Program-made: the position numbers and the translations under genes
Source of the DNA: Oscillospiraceae bacterium
Lineage (GTDB): Bacteria > Bacillota > Clostridia > Oscillospirales > Oscillospiraceae
Reading direction: 5' to 3'
Assembly: GCA_017405865.1 (NCBI GenBank)
Contig: JAFQZN010000012.1
Span: 1 to 34,466, forward strand
DNA: 34,466 bases
Part shown: piece after piece, positions 7,603 through 14,044 of the stretch
Numbering within the stretch: position 1 is the first letter of the stretch
How the letters are laid out: each line of letters opens with the position of its first letter
Notes under the pieces: generated by a model
What the model was told of the DNA's origin: nothing
What the model saw: the letters and a program-made list of their open reading frames with translations, nothing else
Databases searched by the model: none

Positions 7603-8069
7603 AATGCTTCCTCCATCACGCGGCACCGTACGGTGCCGTTATTGATTTCAATGATGCCGTAGGTCGGAAGGAATCTGCCGCAGGCGCCCGGATTGAGCAG
7701 CCACAGTCCCTCCGACTCTTCGCAGTAAGGCACGTGCGTATGGCCGAACAGTGCGACCTGCGCGCCCTGCTGCAGAGCGGCGTAGCAAAGGGTCAGAAGA
7801 CCCGTCTTTACGCCGTAGCGGTGTCCGTGGGTCGCGAGGATTTTCACGCCCTCCCACGTAAGCAGCACCTCGTCCTGCACGTCGGTGTCGTACCGGTCGC
7901 AGTTGCCGCGCACCCGGCACAACGGAAGCCGGGGGTATTCCCGCTCGATCACCAGCGCGTCGGCGGCGTGGTCGCCGAGGTGGATTACGGCGTCCGGTTT
8001 TTCCTGCCGCACTGCGGCGAGCAGGTATTCCTCCTCCCGGTGGGAGTCAGATAGCACAAGAATTTTCAT
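7599..8069 (-). CDS. YfcE/MJ0936-type metallophosphodiesterase
   Basis: A 156-aa calcineurin-like phosphoesterase. It shows the full set of dimetal ligands: LSDSH (D8, H10), HLGDHAAD (second aspartate), RGNCD (asparagine), ATHGHRYG (histidine) and FGHTH (final histidines), all in family order and spacing. Members hydrolyse simple phosphodiesters in vitro, and the physiological substrate is usually unknown. The small size matches the single-domain YfcE group. The start ATG has AAAGGGTG upstream, and a promoter with TATAAT lies 35 bases before it. It overlaps coaX by four bases, so the two are co-expressed. Confidence 0.9.
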   Translation of the reverse strand: MKILVLSDSHREEEYLLAAVRQEKPDAVIHLGDHAADALVIEREYPRLPLCRVRGNCDRYDTDVQDEVLLTWEGVKILATHGHRYGVKTGLLTLCYAALQQGAQVALFGHTHVPYCEESEGLWLLNPGACGRFLPTYGIIEINNGTVRCRVMEEAL

Positions 8070-8103
8070 CGTGTCACCCTTTCGCGGTCAGAGACATATA
8101 TAT

Positions 8104-8132
8104 ATTATAGCAGATTACGAAAAGGGAGGCAA
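8104..8132 (-). promoter_or_regulatory. Promoter of the phosphodiesterase-coaX operon
   Basis: On the minus strand TTGCCT (8127-8132), 17 bases, TATAAT (8104-8109). The minus-35 overlaps the ribosome binding site of the divergent gene at 8138, so the two transcription units are packed back to back. Confidence 0.65.
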
Positions 8133-8137
8133 TCTCC

Positions 8138-8362
8138 GTGCAAAATAATTCTCAATTTTCCGCGCAGCAGCTCAAGGAGCTCATCACCTCGCCGGAGGGG
8201 CAGCGACTGCTTGCTCTCCTGCAGCAGGGCGGCGGAGAGAACGCCCGGCGCGCCGCAGAGGAATATCAAAAAGGAAACGTCGCAGAAGCGCAGGCGCTGC
8301 TGCAGAACGTGATGCAGTCGCAGGAGGCAAGCGACCTTCTGCACAAATTCGGCGGAAAGTAG
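8138..8362 (+). CDS. Unknown small helical protein (74 aa), first gene of a three-gene operon
   Basis: Starts with GTG after AAAGGGAGGC. The sequence begins MQNNSQFSAQQLKELITSPEGQ after initiator conversion, followed by ALLQQGGG, ARRAAEEYQKG and AQALLQNVMQSQEAS, all polar and helix-forming, with no membrane segment and no cysteine. It resembles a small soluble partner protein of sporeforming clostridia, but I cannot name a family. Eight bases separate its stop from the next gene, so they form one operon. A link to sporulation would be a guess from the type of genome only. Confidence 0.7.
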   Translation: MQNNSQFSAQQLKELITSPEGQRLLALLQQGGGENARRAAEEYQKGNVAEAQALLQNVMQSQEASDLLHKFGGK

Positions 8363-8370
8363 GTGCAGCG

Positions 8371-8757
8371 GTGGAAGGTCTGGAGGAACAGCTGCAAAAG
8401 ATCATGAACGACCCGGACAGCATGGCGCAGATTCTATCCCTCGCGCAGTCCTTCGGTCTGCAGCCGCCGGAGGCAGCGGCCTCCGCACCTTCCGCGCCGT
8501 CCGCCTCCCCTGCGCCGTCCGCGCCTTCCGTGCTTCCGTCGCCGGACGACGGCTTCGTGAAGGCGATCTTCGGCATGATGCAGCAGGCGCAGCAGTCCGA
8601 CGGCAGGCAGGAGGCGCTGCTGGCCGCGCTCAAGCCCTATCTCCGTCCCGAGCGGCGCAGCGGCATCGACCGCGCCATGCAGATCGCAAAAATCTCGCAT
8701 CTGGCAGGCTTTGCCCTGCGCAACTACGGATCGCTCCCGGGGAAAGGAGGCGGCTGA
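8371..8757 (+). CDS. Unknown protein (128 aa) with Ala/Ser/Pro linker, second gene of the operon
   Basis: Probably starts at GTG 8371. The N-terminal helix MEGLEEQLQKIMNDPDSMAQ leads to ILSLAQSFGLQPPE, then a low-complexity stretch of about 30 residues rich in A, S and P (SAPSAPSASPAPSAPS), then DDGFVKAIFGMMQQAQQS and LLAALKPYLRPERRSGIDRAM. The two ends resemble the first gene's helical style, suggesting interacting small proteins. The next gene begins immediately after the stop (TGA then ATG), so the two are tightly coupled. No known family recognised and no catalytic motif is visible. Confidence 0.72.
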   Translation: MEGLEEQLQKIMNDPDSMAQILSLAQSFGLQPPEAAASAPSAPSASPAPSAPSVLPSPDDGFVKAIFGMMQQAQQSDGRQEALLAALKPYLRPERRSGIDRAMQIAKISHLAGFALRNYGSLPGKGGG

Positions 8758-9105
8758 ATGTATCACCGCTATATGCCGACCGGAAACGGACAGTATCGCA
8801 GGCAGGACATCCCCGATCGCAAGCCCGTTCCCTCTCCGCCTCCCGTCGTGTCAGCTTCGTCTCCTCCGCCCCCGCCTGCTCCGCCCGCGCCGGTGCCGAC
8901 GCCCCCGCCGATGCCTGCGCCTCCCCCGCCGATCGCCCCGGGAAGCGCGGCGCCGCTGCCGATCCCGTTTTTGGAAAAGCTGTTTCCCGGCATGGACAGC
9001 GGCGATCTGCTGCTGTTGCTCATCATGCTGCTCCTGCTCTCCGAGGGAACGGAGGACGCCGTCTCCGCCGTCATGACGCTGGCGATCTTCCTGATCCTGC
9101 AATAG
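8758..9105 (+). CDS. Polyproline protein with C-terminal membrane segments (115 aa), third gene of the operon
   Basis: Begins MYHRYMPTGNGQYRRQD, then about 50 residues that are roughly half proline (PPPPPAPPAP, PPPMPAPPPP), then PFLEKLFPGMDSGD and two hydrophobic stretches, LLLLLIMLLLLSEG and AVSAVMTLAIFLILQ. It is probably an integral membrane protein with an extended proline-rich arm that recruits the two helical proteins encoded before it. Consecutive prolines of this kind normally need EF-P for translation. It ends 18 bases before a bidirectional terminator. Family unknown. Confidence 0.75.
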   Translation: MYHRYMPTGNGQYRRQDIPDRKPVPSPPPVVSASSPPPPPAPPAPVPTPPPMPAPPPPIAPGSAAPLPIPFLEKLFPGMDSGDLLLLLIMLLLLSEGTEDAVSAVMTLAIFLILQ

Positions 9106-9123
9106 CAAGCGCAAACAAAGGGA

Positions 9124-9170
9124 AAAGCAGAGAGTTCGCAAGCGCACACTCTCTGCTTTATCTTTTCTTA
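9124..9170. terminator. Bidirectional terminator between the three-gene operon and the XRE gene
   Basis: Arms AAAGCAGAGAGT (9124-9135) and ACTCTCTGCTTT (9148-9159) are perfect complements, followed on the plus strand by ATCTTTTCTT. The stop of the minus-strand XRE gene lies inside the right arm. Confidence 0.8.
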
Positions 9171-9361
9171 TCCGAAATGCCGAGCAGATAATCCGTGGTG
9201 ACACGATACAGCTTGGCGAGCTTGATCAACACCTGCGTCGGAATATCGTTCTCTCCTGTTTCGTATTTGGAATAACCCGTTTGCGACATGCCCAGATACT
9301 TGGCGATTTGGGTCTGTGTCATATCGGCGTCCTCGCGAAGGTCACGCAGCCGTGGATACAT
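9158..9361 (-). CDS. XRE-family helix-turn-helix repressor
   Basis: A 67-aa single-domain DNA-binding protein starting MYPRLRDLREDADMTQTQIA. The HTH is clear: MTQTQIAKYLGMSQTGYSKYETG, followed by the helix-4/5 region ending VTTDYLLGISDKKR. It belongs to the SinR/Xre-like class of phage and host repressors that bind short palindromes as dimers. ATG at 9361 has GAGGTG seven bases upstream; GTG at 9370 is an alternative. Two copies of an AACCTG...CAGGTT palindrome lie upstream in the divergent control region, the likely operators. It probably controls itself and the 51-aa gene. Confidence 0.9.
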   Translation of the reverse strand: MYPRLRDLREDADMTQTQIAKYLGMSQTGYSKYETGENDIPTQVLIKLAKLYRVTTDYLLGISDKKR

Positions 9362-9389
9362 TCTCCTCACCTCGCATCAAGTATGGCAT

Positions 9390-9434
9390 AACCTGTTTCA
9401 GATTGTTGCTTTTTAACCTGATTCAGGTTATAAT
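9390..9434 (+). promoter_or_regulatory. Twin XRE operators and divergent promoter
   Basis: AACCTGATTCAGGTT at 9415-9429 is a perfect 7-1-7 palindrome, and AACCTGTTTCAGATT at 9390-9404 is a close copy, with centres 25 bp apart. The first lies in the spacer of a plus-strand promoter, TTGCTT (9406-9411), 17 bases, TATAAT (9429-9434), so binding would block the 51-aa gene. The second is 29 bases before the XRE start codon and would allow self-repression. Confidence 0.75.
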
Positions 9435-9458
9435 ATATGCAAAAAGGGGGGGATTGAA

Positions 9459-9614
9459 ATGTATCGCAAAATGTATTATTTGCTATTTAACGCAATTACA
9501 ACGGCAATCGAGGAGATCGGAAATCGCAACTACGGAAATGCGGAAAACATTTTGATAGAGGCACAGCGGGAGGCAAAAGAGCATTATCTGTCCTGCAGAG
9601 CCGACGCTCAATAG
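9459..9614 (+). CDS. Small helical protein (51 aa) under XRE control
   Basis: Begins MYRKMYYLLFNAITTAIEEI, continues GNRNYGNAENILIEAQREAK and ends EHYLSCRADAQ: two amphipathic helices. Short proteins of this pattern are often encoded next to Xre genes in clostridial genomes and prophage remnants, but I know of no assigned function. The ribosome binding site region is GGGGGGG eight bases before the ATG, unusual in being a pure G run. Transcribed from the operator-containing promoter and closed by its own terminator, so it is a monocistronic target of the divergent XRE repressor. Confidence 0.7.
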   Translation: MYRKMYYLLFNAITTAIEEIGNRNYGNAENILIEAQREAKEHYLSCRADAQ

Positions 9615-9618
9615 CAAA

Positions 9619-9655
9619 AAGAGGAGCACGCGTAACCGCCGCTCCTCTTGGTTTA
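9619..9655 (+). terminator. Terminator of the 51-aa gene
   Basis: AAGAGGAGC (9619-9627) pairs with GCTCCTCTT (9641-9649), followed by GGTTT. The T tract is weak. Confidence 0.6.
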
Positions 9656-9724
9656 TCCATCTGCAGCTATGCCCCTTGCGGGTGGACTCTGTCCGTAGCC
9701 GGCATGGCTCGTACATCGTATTAC

Positions 9725-9789
9725 GGGAAAGTGTCCCTCATCGGGACGCACAGATTGCCACGGTTTGCTCCGCAAACCTCGCAATGACA
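9725..9789 (+). repeat. Dispersed palindromic repeat, copy A
   Basis: Contains two hairpins: GTCCC/GGGAC (9733-9747) and GGTTTGC/GCAAACC (about 9762-9778), flanked by GATTGCC and GCAATGACA. The 9751-9789 part occurs inverted at 14720-14760 with one internal change, and the first part resembles 22885-22920. The 304 bases between 9615 and 9918 contain this, two terminators and no gene that I can support. Confidence 0.75.
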
Positions 9790-9830
9790 GGAACGGAAGA
9801 TCGCTCATAATTGAGCATTGGCGGGTAAGC

Positions 9831-9860
9831 AAAAAAGCAAGTGAACAACTGCTCACTTGC
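9831..9860 (-). terminator. Intrinsic terminator of the rpsB-tsf operon
   Basis: GCAAGTGA (9837-9844) pairs with TCACTTGC (9853-9860); on the minus strand it is followed by TTTTTTGC, downstream of the tsf stop. Confidence 0.8.
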
Positions 9861-9918
9861 CTTTTCTTTGTATTTATTTGCCAATGTTGATTTGCTTGGC
9901 AAGATCGGCAGCGCTGTC

Positions 9919-10839
9919 TTACTTGCCCATGTTCATCTGCTTGGCAACCTCGGCAGCGAAGTCTTCCTGCTTCTTCTCGATGCCCTCGCCCTTCTCGTAG
10001 CGAACCGCGTCGACGAACTTCACGGAGCCGCCAAGCGCCTTGGCGGCAGAATTCATATACTGCTCGACCGAGACGGAGCCGTCCTTGACGAACGCCTGCT
10101 GGAGCAGGCAGTTCTCTTCGTAGAACTTGTTGAGCTTGCCGGCAGCGATCTTTTCCTTGACCTGCAGGGGCTTGCTCGCCATCTTTTCGTCGTTGTCCAT
10201 CTGGGCAACGAGGATCTTCTTCTCTTCCTCGAGAATGTCCTCGGTGACGTCGCTCTTGTCCCAGAAGCGCGGAGACAGCGCCGCGATCTGCATGGCGATG
10301 TCCTTGCCGATCTGGGTGGCGTCGATGCCGCCCTCGACGATCAGGTTGACCAGGACGGAGCGCACGCCGCCGCCGTGAACGTAAGCGACGCTGGTGTTCT
10401 CCGGGAAGCGGACGAAGCGGCGGATCTGCAGGTTCTCGCCGATGGCCATGACCTTCTCGGGCATGATCTCGGCAAGCGTCAGGTCTCTGCCGGGGTACTT
10501 GCAGTTCATCAGGGCGTCAACGTCCTTCGGATCGTTCTTCGCGACCATCTCGGCGATGTCCTTGACGAGGGCGACGAACGGCGCGCTCTTGGCGCAGAAG
10601 TCAGTCTCGCAGTTGACCTCGACCATCACGCCGACGCCGTCGATGACAGCGGCGTAAGCCATGCCCTCGGCAGCAATGCGGCCGGCCTTCTTGGCAGCCT
10701 TGGCAAGGCCCTTCTCACGGAGCCATTCAACCGCCTTGTCCATATCGCCGTCGGTCTCGGTGAGGGCCTTCTTGCAATCCATCATGCCAACGTTGGTCAT
10801 TTCACGCAGGGCCTTCACATCAGCAGCAGTAAATGCCAT
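9919..10839 (-). CDS. tsf: Translation elongation factor Ts
   Basis: Guanine-nucleotide exchange factor for EF-Tu. The 306-aa protein starts MAFTAADVKALREMTNVGMM, the conserved N-terminal UBA-like domain, with DCKKALTETDGDMDKAVEWL. The core starts with VEVNCETDFCAKSAPF, the motif that contacts the EF-Tu magnesium site (TDF, usually TDFVA). The C-terminal module includes EEILEEEKKI-like sequence (VTEDILEEEKKILVAQ) and LLQQAFVKD. AGGAGG lies at good distance before the ATG. It follows rpsB across 71 bases that hold a hairpin, the classic operon order. Confidence 0.97.
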   Translation of the reverse strand: MAFTAADVKALREMTNVGMMDCKKALTETDGDMDKAVEWLREKGLAKAAKKAGRIAAEGMAYAAVIDGVGVMVEVNCETDFCAKSAPFVALVKDIAEMVAKNDPKDVDALMNCKYPGRDLTLAEIMPEKVMAIGENLQIRRFVRFPENTSVAYVHGGGVRSVLVNLIVEGGIDATQIGKDIAMQIAALSPRFWDKSDVTEDILEEEKKILVAQMDNDEKMASKPLQVKEKIAAGKLNKFYEENCLLQQAFVKDGSVSVEQYMNSAAKALGGSVKFVDAVRYEKGEGIEKKQEDFAAEVAKQMNMGK

Positions 10840-10871
10840 AGTAATTATCCTCCTAATAAATTATCTTTGGA

Positions 10872-10898
10872 AAATGCCCGTCGTTCCGGCGGGCATTT
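10872..10898 (-). terminator. Intercistronic hairpin between rpsB and tsf
   Basis: AAATGCCCG (10872-10880) pairs with CGGGCATTT (10890-10898). On the minus strand only a short T run follows, so it may act as an attenuator or as a 3' stabiliser that sets the S2 to EF-Ts ratio. Confidence 0.5.
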
Positions 10899-10910
10899 AT
10901 GTTTTTGGGA

Positions 10911-11657
10911 TTATTCCTCGACCGGAGCTTCCTCAACAGCCTCTGCGGCTTCTGCGGGAGCCTCTGCGAGGGACTCGCCCTGACGGCCTTCCTGCACGGC
11001 GTTGGCCATGGTGGCGACGATCAGGCGGATGGCGCGGATTGCGTCGTCGTTGCCGGGGATGACGTAGTCGATCTCGTCCGGGTCGCAGTTGGTGTCAACG
11101 ATGGCGACGATGGGAATGTGCAGCTTGCGTGCTTCGGCGATCGCGTTGCGTTCCTTGCGCGGGTCGACGATGAACAGAGCGCCGGGGAGCTTCTTCATGG
11201 ACTTCACGCCGCCGAGGTACTTCTCGAGCTTTTCGATCTCGCCCTCGAGCTTGATGACTTCCTTCTTGGGCAGCATCGCGAAGGTGCCGTCCTCCTGCAT
11301 CTTGCGCAGCTGTGCCAGACGGTCGATACGGGTGCGCATGGTCTTGAAGTTGGTCATCATGCCGCCGAGCCAGCGGGCATTGACGTAGTACTGATCGACG
11401 CGCTCCGCCTCTTCCTTGATGGCGTCCTGCGCCTGCTTCTTGGTGCCGACGAAGAGCACGTTCTCGCCGTTGGCGGCAAGCTCGCGAACGAAGCTGTAGG
11501 CTTCTTCGATCTTCTTCACGGTCTTCTGCAGGTCAATGATGTAGATGCCGTTGCGCTCCGTGTAGATGTACGGAGCCATTTTGGGGTTCCATCTTCTGGT
11601 CTGATGGCCGAAGTGGACGCCTGCCTCGAGCAGGGCTTTCATGGATACGACTGCCAT
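10911..11657 (-). CDS. rpsB: 30S ribosomal protein S2
   Basis: Structural protein of the small ribosomal subunit. The 248-aa product begins [27 protein letters not shown], the S2 signature, followed by [58 protein letters not shown] and [25 protein letters not shown], all diagnostic. The C-terminal tail is rich in alanine and glutamate ([17 protein letters not shown]), as in many clostridia. AAAGGAG precedes the ATG. A strong promoter with a 125-base structured leader lies upstream, and tsf follows. Confidence 0.98.
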   Translation of the reverse strand: MAVVSMKALLEAGVHFGHQTRRWNPKMAPYIYTERNGIYIIDLQKTVKKIEEAYSFVRELAANGENVLFVGTKKQAQDAIKEEAERVDQYYVNARWLGGMMTNFKTMRTRIDRLAQLRKMQEDGTFAMLPKKEVIKLEGEIEKLEKYLGGVKSMKKLPGALFIVDPRKERNAIAEARKLHIPIVAIVDTNCDPDEIDYVIPGNDDAIRAIRLIVATMANAVQEGRQGESLAEAPAEAAEAVEEAPVEE

Positions 11658-11776
11658 TTGGTTTTTCTCCTTTTCGTTTGACCGCCACCCCGCTCATCTC
11701 CCCCGTCCACCGCTTTGCGGCACTGGGACGGAGAATCCCGGGATGTGTGGTTTGTTGTGTCACGCAGTTTGCGTGC
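11658..11776 (-). promoter_or_regulatory. Structured 5' leader of rpsB, candidate autoregulatory element
   Basis: The transcript from the promoter at 11783-11811 would have a leader of about 120 bases. It folds into a stem with outer arms TCTCC and GGAGA, middle arms GTCC and GGAC, and inner arms CCGC and GCGG around AAA, leaving a G-rich bulge on the 3' side. Bulged stems of this sort bind S2 in other bacteria; assignment here is inference. Confidence 0.4.
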
Positions 11777-11782
11777 CGTATT

Positions 11783-11811
11783 ATTATATCCTGCAGGCAG
11801 TCGCTTTGCAA
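11783..11811 (-). promoter_or_regulatory. Promoter of the rpsB-tsf operon
   Basis: On the minus strand TTGCAA (11806-11811), 17 bases, TATAAT (11783-11788). Confidence 0.75.
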
Positions 11812-11843
11812 GCATTTTTTTGCAAAATTTCAAGTTTTTTTCA

Positions 11844-12122
11844 TCAAAATACTTCCCTTTTGGCGCGCGGAAGGCGGCATTTGTCCAAATCGCCGTCCAC
11901 CAGAATAATATCGTCGCCGATTCTTCGGATGTCGCACCACGGAATGACGTATTCCTCGTGCCGTCCGAGCAGGCCGAAGCATTTTCCCGGGCCGGGGACG
12001 ATGATGGAGAGGATCCTTCCGGTTTTGCAGTCCACCTCCACGTCGCAGACGTAGCCGAGGCGGCATCCGTCGCAGATGTTGACGACCTCCTTGCATTTCA
12101 GTCCGGTAAAACGGCTGTTCAT
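11844..12122 (-). CDS. YlmC/YmxH-family PRC-barrel protein
   Basis: A 92-aa protein with the PRC-barrel-like sequence of the YlmC/YmxH sporulation-associated family: FTGLKCKEVVNICDGCRLGY at the start, then VCDVEVDCKTGRILSIIVPG, YVIPWCDIRRIGDDIILVD. The family occurs widely in endospore formers, and its exact role is unresolved. Compared with typical members, this one has several cysteines (C14, C20, C23, C29 and more) that could bind a metal. ATG at 12122 is favoured, with GAGGTG six bases upstream. Its promoter was not identified with confidence. The presence of the gene supports a spore-former background. Confidence 0.85.
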   Translation of the reverse strand: MNSRFTGLKCKEVVNICDGCRLGYVCDVEVDCKTGRILSIIVPGPGKCFGLLGRHEEYVIPWCDIRRIGDDIILVDGDLDKCRLPRAKREVF

Positions 12123-12159
12123 ACGCTCCACCTCACAATAATACTGTCAGAGTATATGA

Positions 12160-12188
12160 TTGAAATTACCGCCGTATTCTGCTATAAT
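12160..12188 (+). promoter_or_regulatory. Promoter of the TraX-like gene
   Basis: TTGAAA (12160-12165), 17 bases, TATAAT (12183-12188), followed by AAAGGAGGT and ATG at 12211. Confidence 0.75.
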
Positions 12189-12210
12189 AAGCAAAAAGGA
12201 GGTCGTGTCC

Positions 12211-12969
12211 ATGTCTGCGCTTGCCCTGCGAATCATCGCGTGCGTCTGCATGCTGCTGGATCATATCGGCTACTTTTTCGGCGGTCGTTATCCGTTCCTC
12301 ACGCCCCTGCGCTGGATCGGCCGCATCGCCTTCCCCCTGTACGTTTTTCTGATCGTCAACGGCTTCCGGCACACCTCCAACCGTCCGCGCTACGCGCTGC
12401 GTCTGGCGATTTTTGCCGTGATCTCGCAGGTGCCGTTCGCCCTGATGTCCCATCCCGGGAAGATGCTCGGCACACTCAACGTCTTCGTTACGCTGCTGCT
12501 TGCTCTGCTGACCGTCTGGGCGACGGACGCGATGCGCAAGCACCGCTATACCAAATACGTCTGCTTTCTTCCGACGCTGGCGGTCTTTTGCCTCTACTAC
12601 TTCGGGCTGATCCACTCCGACTACGGCGCAAAGGGCATTCTGCTTGCCATGACGTTCTATCTCTTCGACGGCAAGCGCGTTCTCACGGCGCTGGGCATGC
12701 TCGTTTCGATCTATCACCCGTATCTGATCTCGCTCGGCTTCGCGCTTCTGCATCTCCTGCAGGGCAGGCAGGCCGCGATCCAGCCGCTGTCCGAATGGGA
12801 ACTGACGCAGCTGTTCAGTCTGCTGTCGCTCGTGTTTATTTTCCTCTACAACGGCAAAAAGGGCAGGCTGCCTGCCTCCCGGGTGGGCGCAAAGGCCGTG
12901 CAGCTTGGCTTTTACGCCTTTTACCCTGCGCATATGCTTTTGCTTTACGCCCTGAAGCAGCTGCTGTGA
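12211..12969 (+). CDS. TraX-family membrane protein
   Basis: A 252-aa integral membrane protein with about eight hydrophobic segments. The start, MSALALRIIACVCMLLDHIGYFF, and RWIGRIAFPLYVFLIVNGF are the signature of the TraX/acyltransferase-related family: an LDHIG box followed by IGRIAFPL. In the F plasmid, TraX acetylates pilin; chromosomal members in Firmicutes are uncharacterised and are presumed to acylate a surface component. Later helices include LNVFVTLLLALLTVWATDA and KGILLAMTFYLFDGKR. AAAGGAGG precedes the ATG. The next gene has its own promoter two bases after this stop, so the units are independent. Confidence 0.85.
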   Translation: MSALALRIIACVCMLLDHIGYFFGGRYPFLTPLRWIGRIAFPLYVFLIVNGFRHTSNRPRYALRLAIFAVISQVPFALMSHPGKMLGTLNVFVTLLLALLTVWATDAMRKHRYTKYVCFLPTLAVFCLYYFGLIHSDYGAKGILLAMTFYLFDGKRVLTALGMLVSIYHPYLISLGFALLHLLQGRQAAIQPLSEWELTQLFSLLSLVFIFLYNGKKGRLPASRVGAKAVQLGFYAFYPAHMLLLYALKQLL

Positions 12970-12970
12970 C

Positions 12971-12999
12971 TTGACGAACCACCCGGCGTCGTGTAAAAT
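12971..12999 (+). promoter_or_regulatory. Promoter of the queT operon
   Basis: TTGACG (12971-12976), 17 bases, TAAAAT (12994-12999). The leader before the start at 13038 is under 35 bases, too short for a preQ1 riboswitch, and none is visible. Confidence 0.7.
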
Positions 13000-13037
13000 A
13001 GAGCCGTTCACCATATCATCCGTCGAGGAGAGCCACC

Positions 13038-13541
13038 ATGAAGAAAACCGCGCTTTACGTCACGCAGGCCGCCGCCGTCGCGGCGCTGTATTTCCTGATC
13101 AATCTGCTGCAGAACGCCCTGCTGCCCGGCACCGCGTCCATGGCGATCCAGTTTCGGGTCGCAGAGGCGCTGTGCGTCCTCGCCCTGTTCACCACCGCCG
13201 CGATCCCGGGCCTTGGCATCGGCTGCCTGCTGTTCAATCTGACCATGGCAGGCTCCCTGCCGCTGGACTTTATCGTCGGCACGGCAGCAACCGTGCTTGC
13301 CACCGTGCTGATGTATCTGCTGCGGAACGTGAAAATCAGAAATTACCCGTGGCTTTCGATGCTGATGCCCGTCGTCTGCAACGCCGTGATCGTCGGCTGG
13401 GAGCTGACGTACTATTTCAACACGCCGATCCTGCTCAACATGCTCTACGTCGCCGTCGGCGAGGCCGCCGTGCTCTTCGTTCTGGGAAGCGCGCTGTACT
13501 TCGTTCTGGAGCGGTATAAGACGCAGCTTTTCGCGAAATGA
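13038..13541 (+). CDS. queT: QueT-family transporter (queuosine-precursor ECF substrate-binding component)
   Basis: A 167-aa hydrophobic protein with five to six membrane segments. FRVAEALCVLALFTTAAIPGLGIGCLLFN is the hallmark of the QueT family (RxxEAL...PGLxxGCLxxN), S components of energy-coupling-factor transporters linked to uptake of queuosine precursors such as preQ1. It needs an ECF energising module encoded elsewhere. The ATG has GGAGAG upstream. The gene overlaps the next by four bases (ATGA), so two membrane transport proteins and a lipoprotein form one operon. Substrate assignment rests on family alone; no queuosine biosynthesis gene is in the window. Confidence 0.82.
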   Translation: MKKTALYVTQAAAVAALYFLINLLQNALLPGTASMAIQFRVAEALCVLALFTTAAIPGLGIGCLLFNLTMAGSLPLDFIVGTAATVLATVLMYLLRNVKIRNYPWLSMLMPVVCNAVIVGWELTYYFNTPILLNMLYVAVGEAAVLFVLGSALYFVLERYKTQLFAK

Positions 13542-14044
13542 AGAACGGACTCGTCCGCAGGCTGGCGCTGTGCGCGCTCTTGACGGCGATTGCACTGACG
13601 ATCTTTGTCGTGGAGGCACAGTTCCCCCTGCCTGTCCCCGTGCCGGGGCTGAAGCTCGGACTTTCCAATATCGTCACGCTGTTCGCCCTTGCGGTGCTTG
13701 GCTGGAAAGAGGCCCTTGCGATATTGCTTGTGCGGGTCTTTCTCGGCAACCTCATCACAGGCCAGATGATGTCCCTTTTCTATTCGCTTGCGGGCGGGCT
13801 GTTCAGCTTCGTCTGCACGGCGCTCGTTCTGCGGGCGCTGAAGCAGAATCAGCTTTGGGTCGCCGGCGTGATCGGCGGCGTCACCCATAACATCGGGCAA
13901 ATGGCGATTGCCGTCTGCGTGACGGCTTCGCCCGCTCTGCTCGCCTATCTTCCCGTTCTCATGCTGTGCGGCATTGGGACCGGCGTCTTGACCGGCCTGT
14001 GCGCGCAGTTATTAATCCAGAAATTCAGGAGGTTTTTCCCATGA
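13538..14044 (+). CDS. Gx transporter family protein (formerly heptaprenyl diphosphate synthase component I)
   Basis: A 168-aa membrane protein: LVRRLALCALLTAIALTIFVVEAQFPLP, then PGLKLGLSNIVTLFALAVLGWKEAL, LVRVFLGNLITGQMMSLFYSLAGG and GGVTHNIGQMAIAVCV. The PGxKLGLxNIVTL box and GGVxHNxGQ are typical of this family, which was once named for heptaprenyl synthase but behaves like an ECF-type S component; the substrate is unknown. In many Firmicutes it sits beside a lipoprotein or FMN-binding gene, and here a lipoprotein follows with an ATGA overlap. It overlaps queT in the same way, so translation of all three is coupled. Confidence 0.85.
   Translation: MKNGLVRRLALCALLTAIALTIFVVEAQFPLPVPVPGLKLGLSNIVTLFALAVLGWKEALAILLVRVFLGNLITGQMMSLFYSLAGGLFSFVCTALVLRALKQNQLWVAGVIGGVTHNIGQMAIAVCVTASPALLAYLPVLMLCGIGTGVLTGLCAQLLIQKFRRFFP

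Noticed and set aside
6748-7662. Plus-strand frame opposite coaX
   Set aside because: Antisense shadow of a convincing pantothenate kinase.
9841-10983. 380-codon plus-strand frame opposite tsf
   Set aside because: Antisense shadow; EF-Ts is certain on the other strand.
13000-13037. preQ1 riboswitch upstream of queT
   Set aside because: The leader is under 35 bases and lacks the hairpin plus A-rich tail of preQ1-I.
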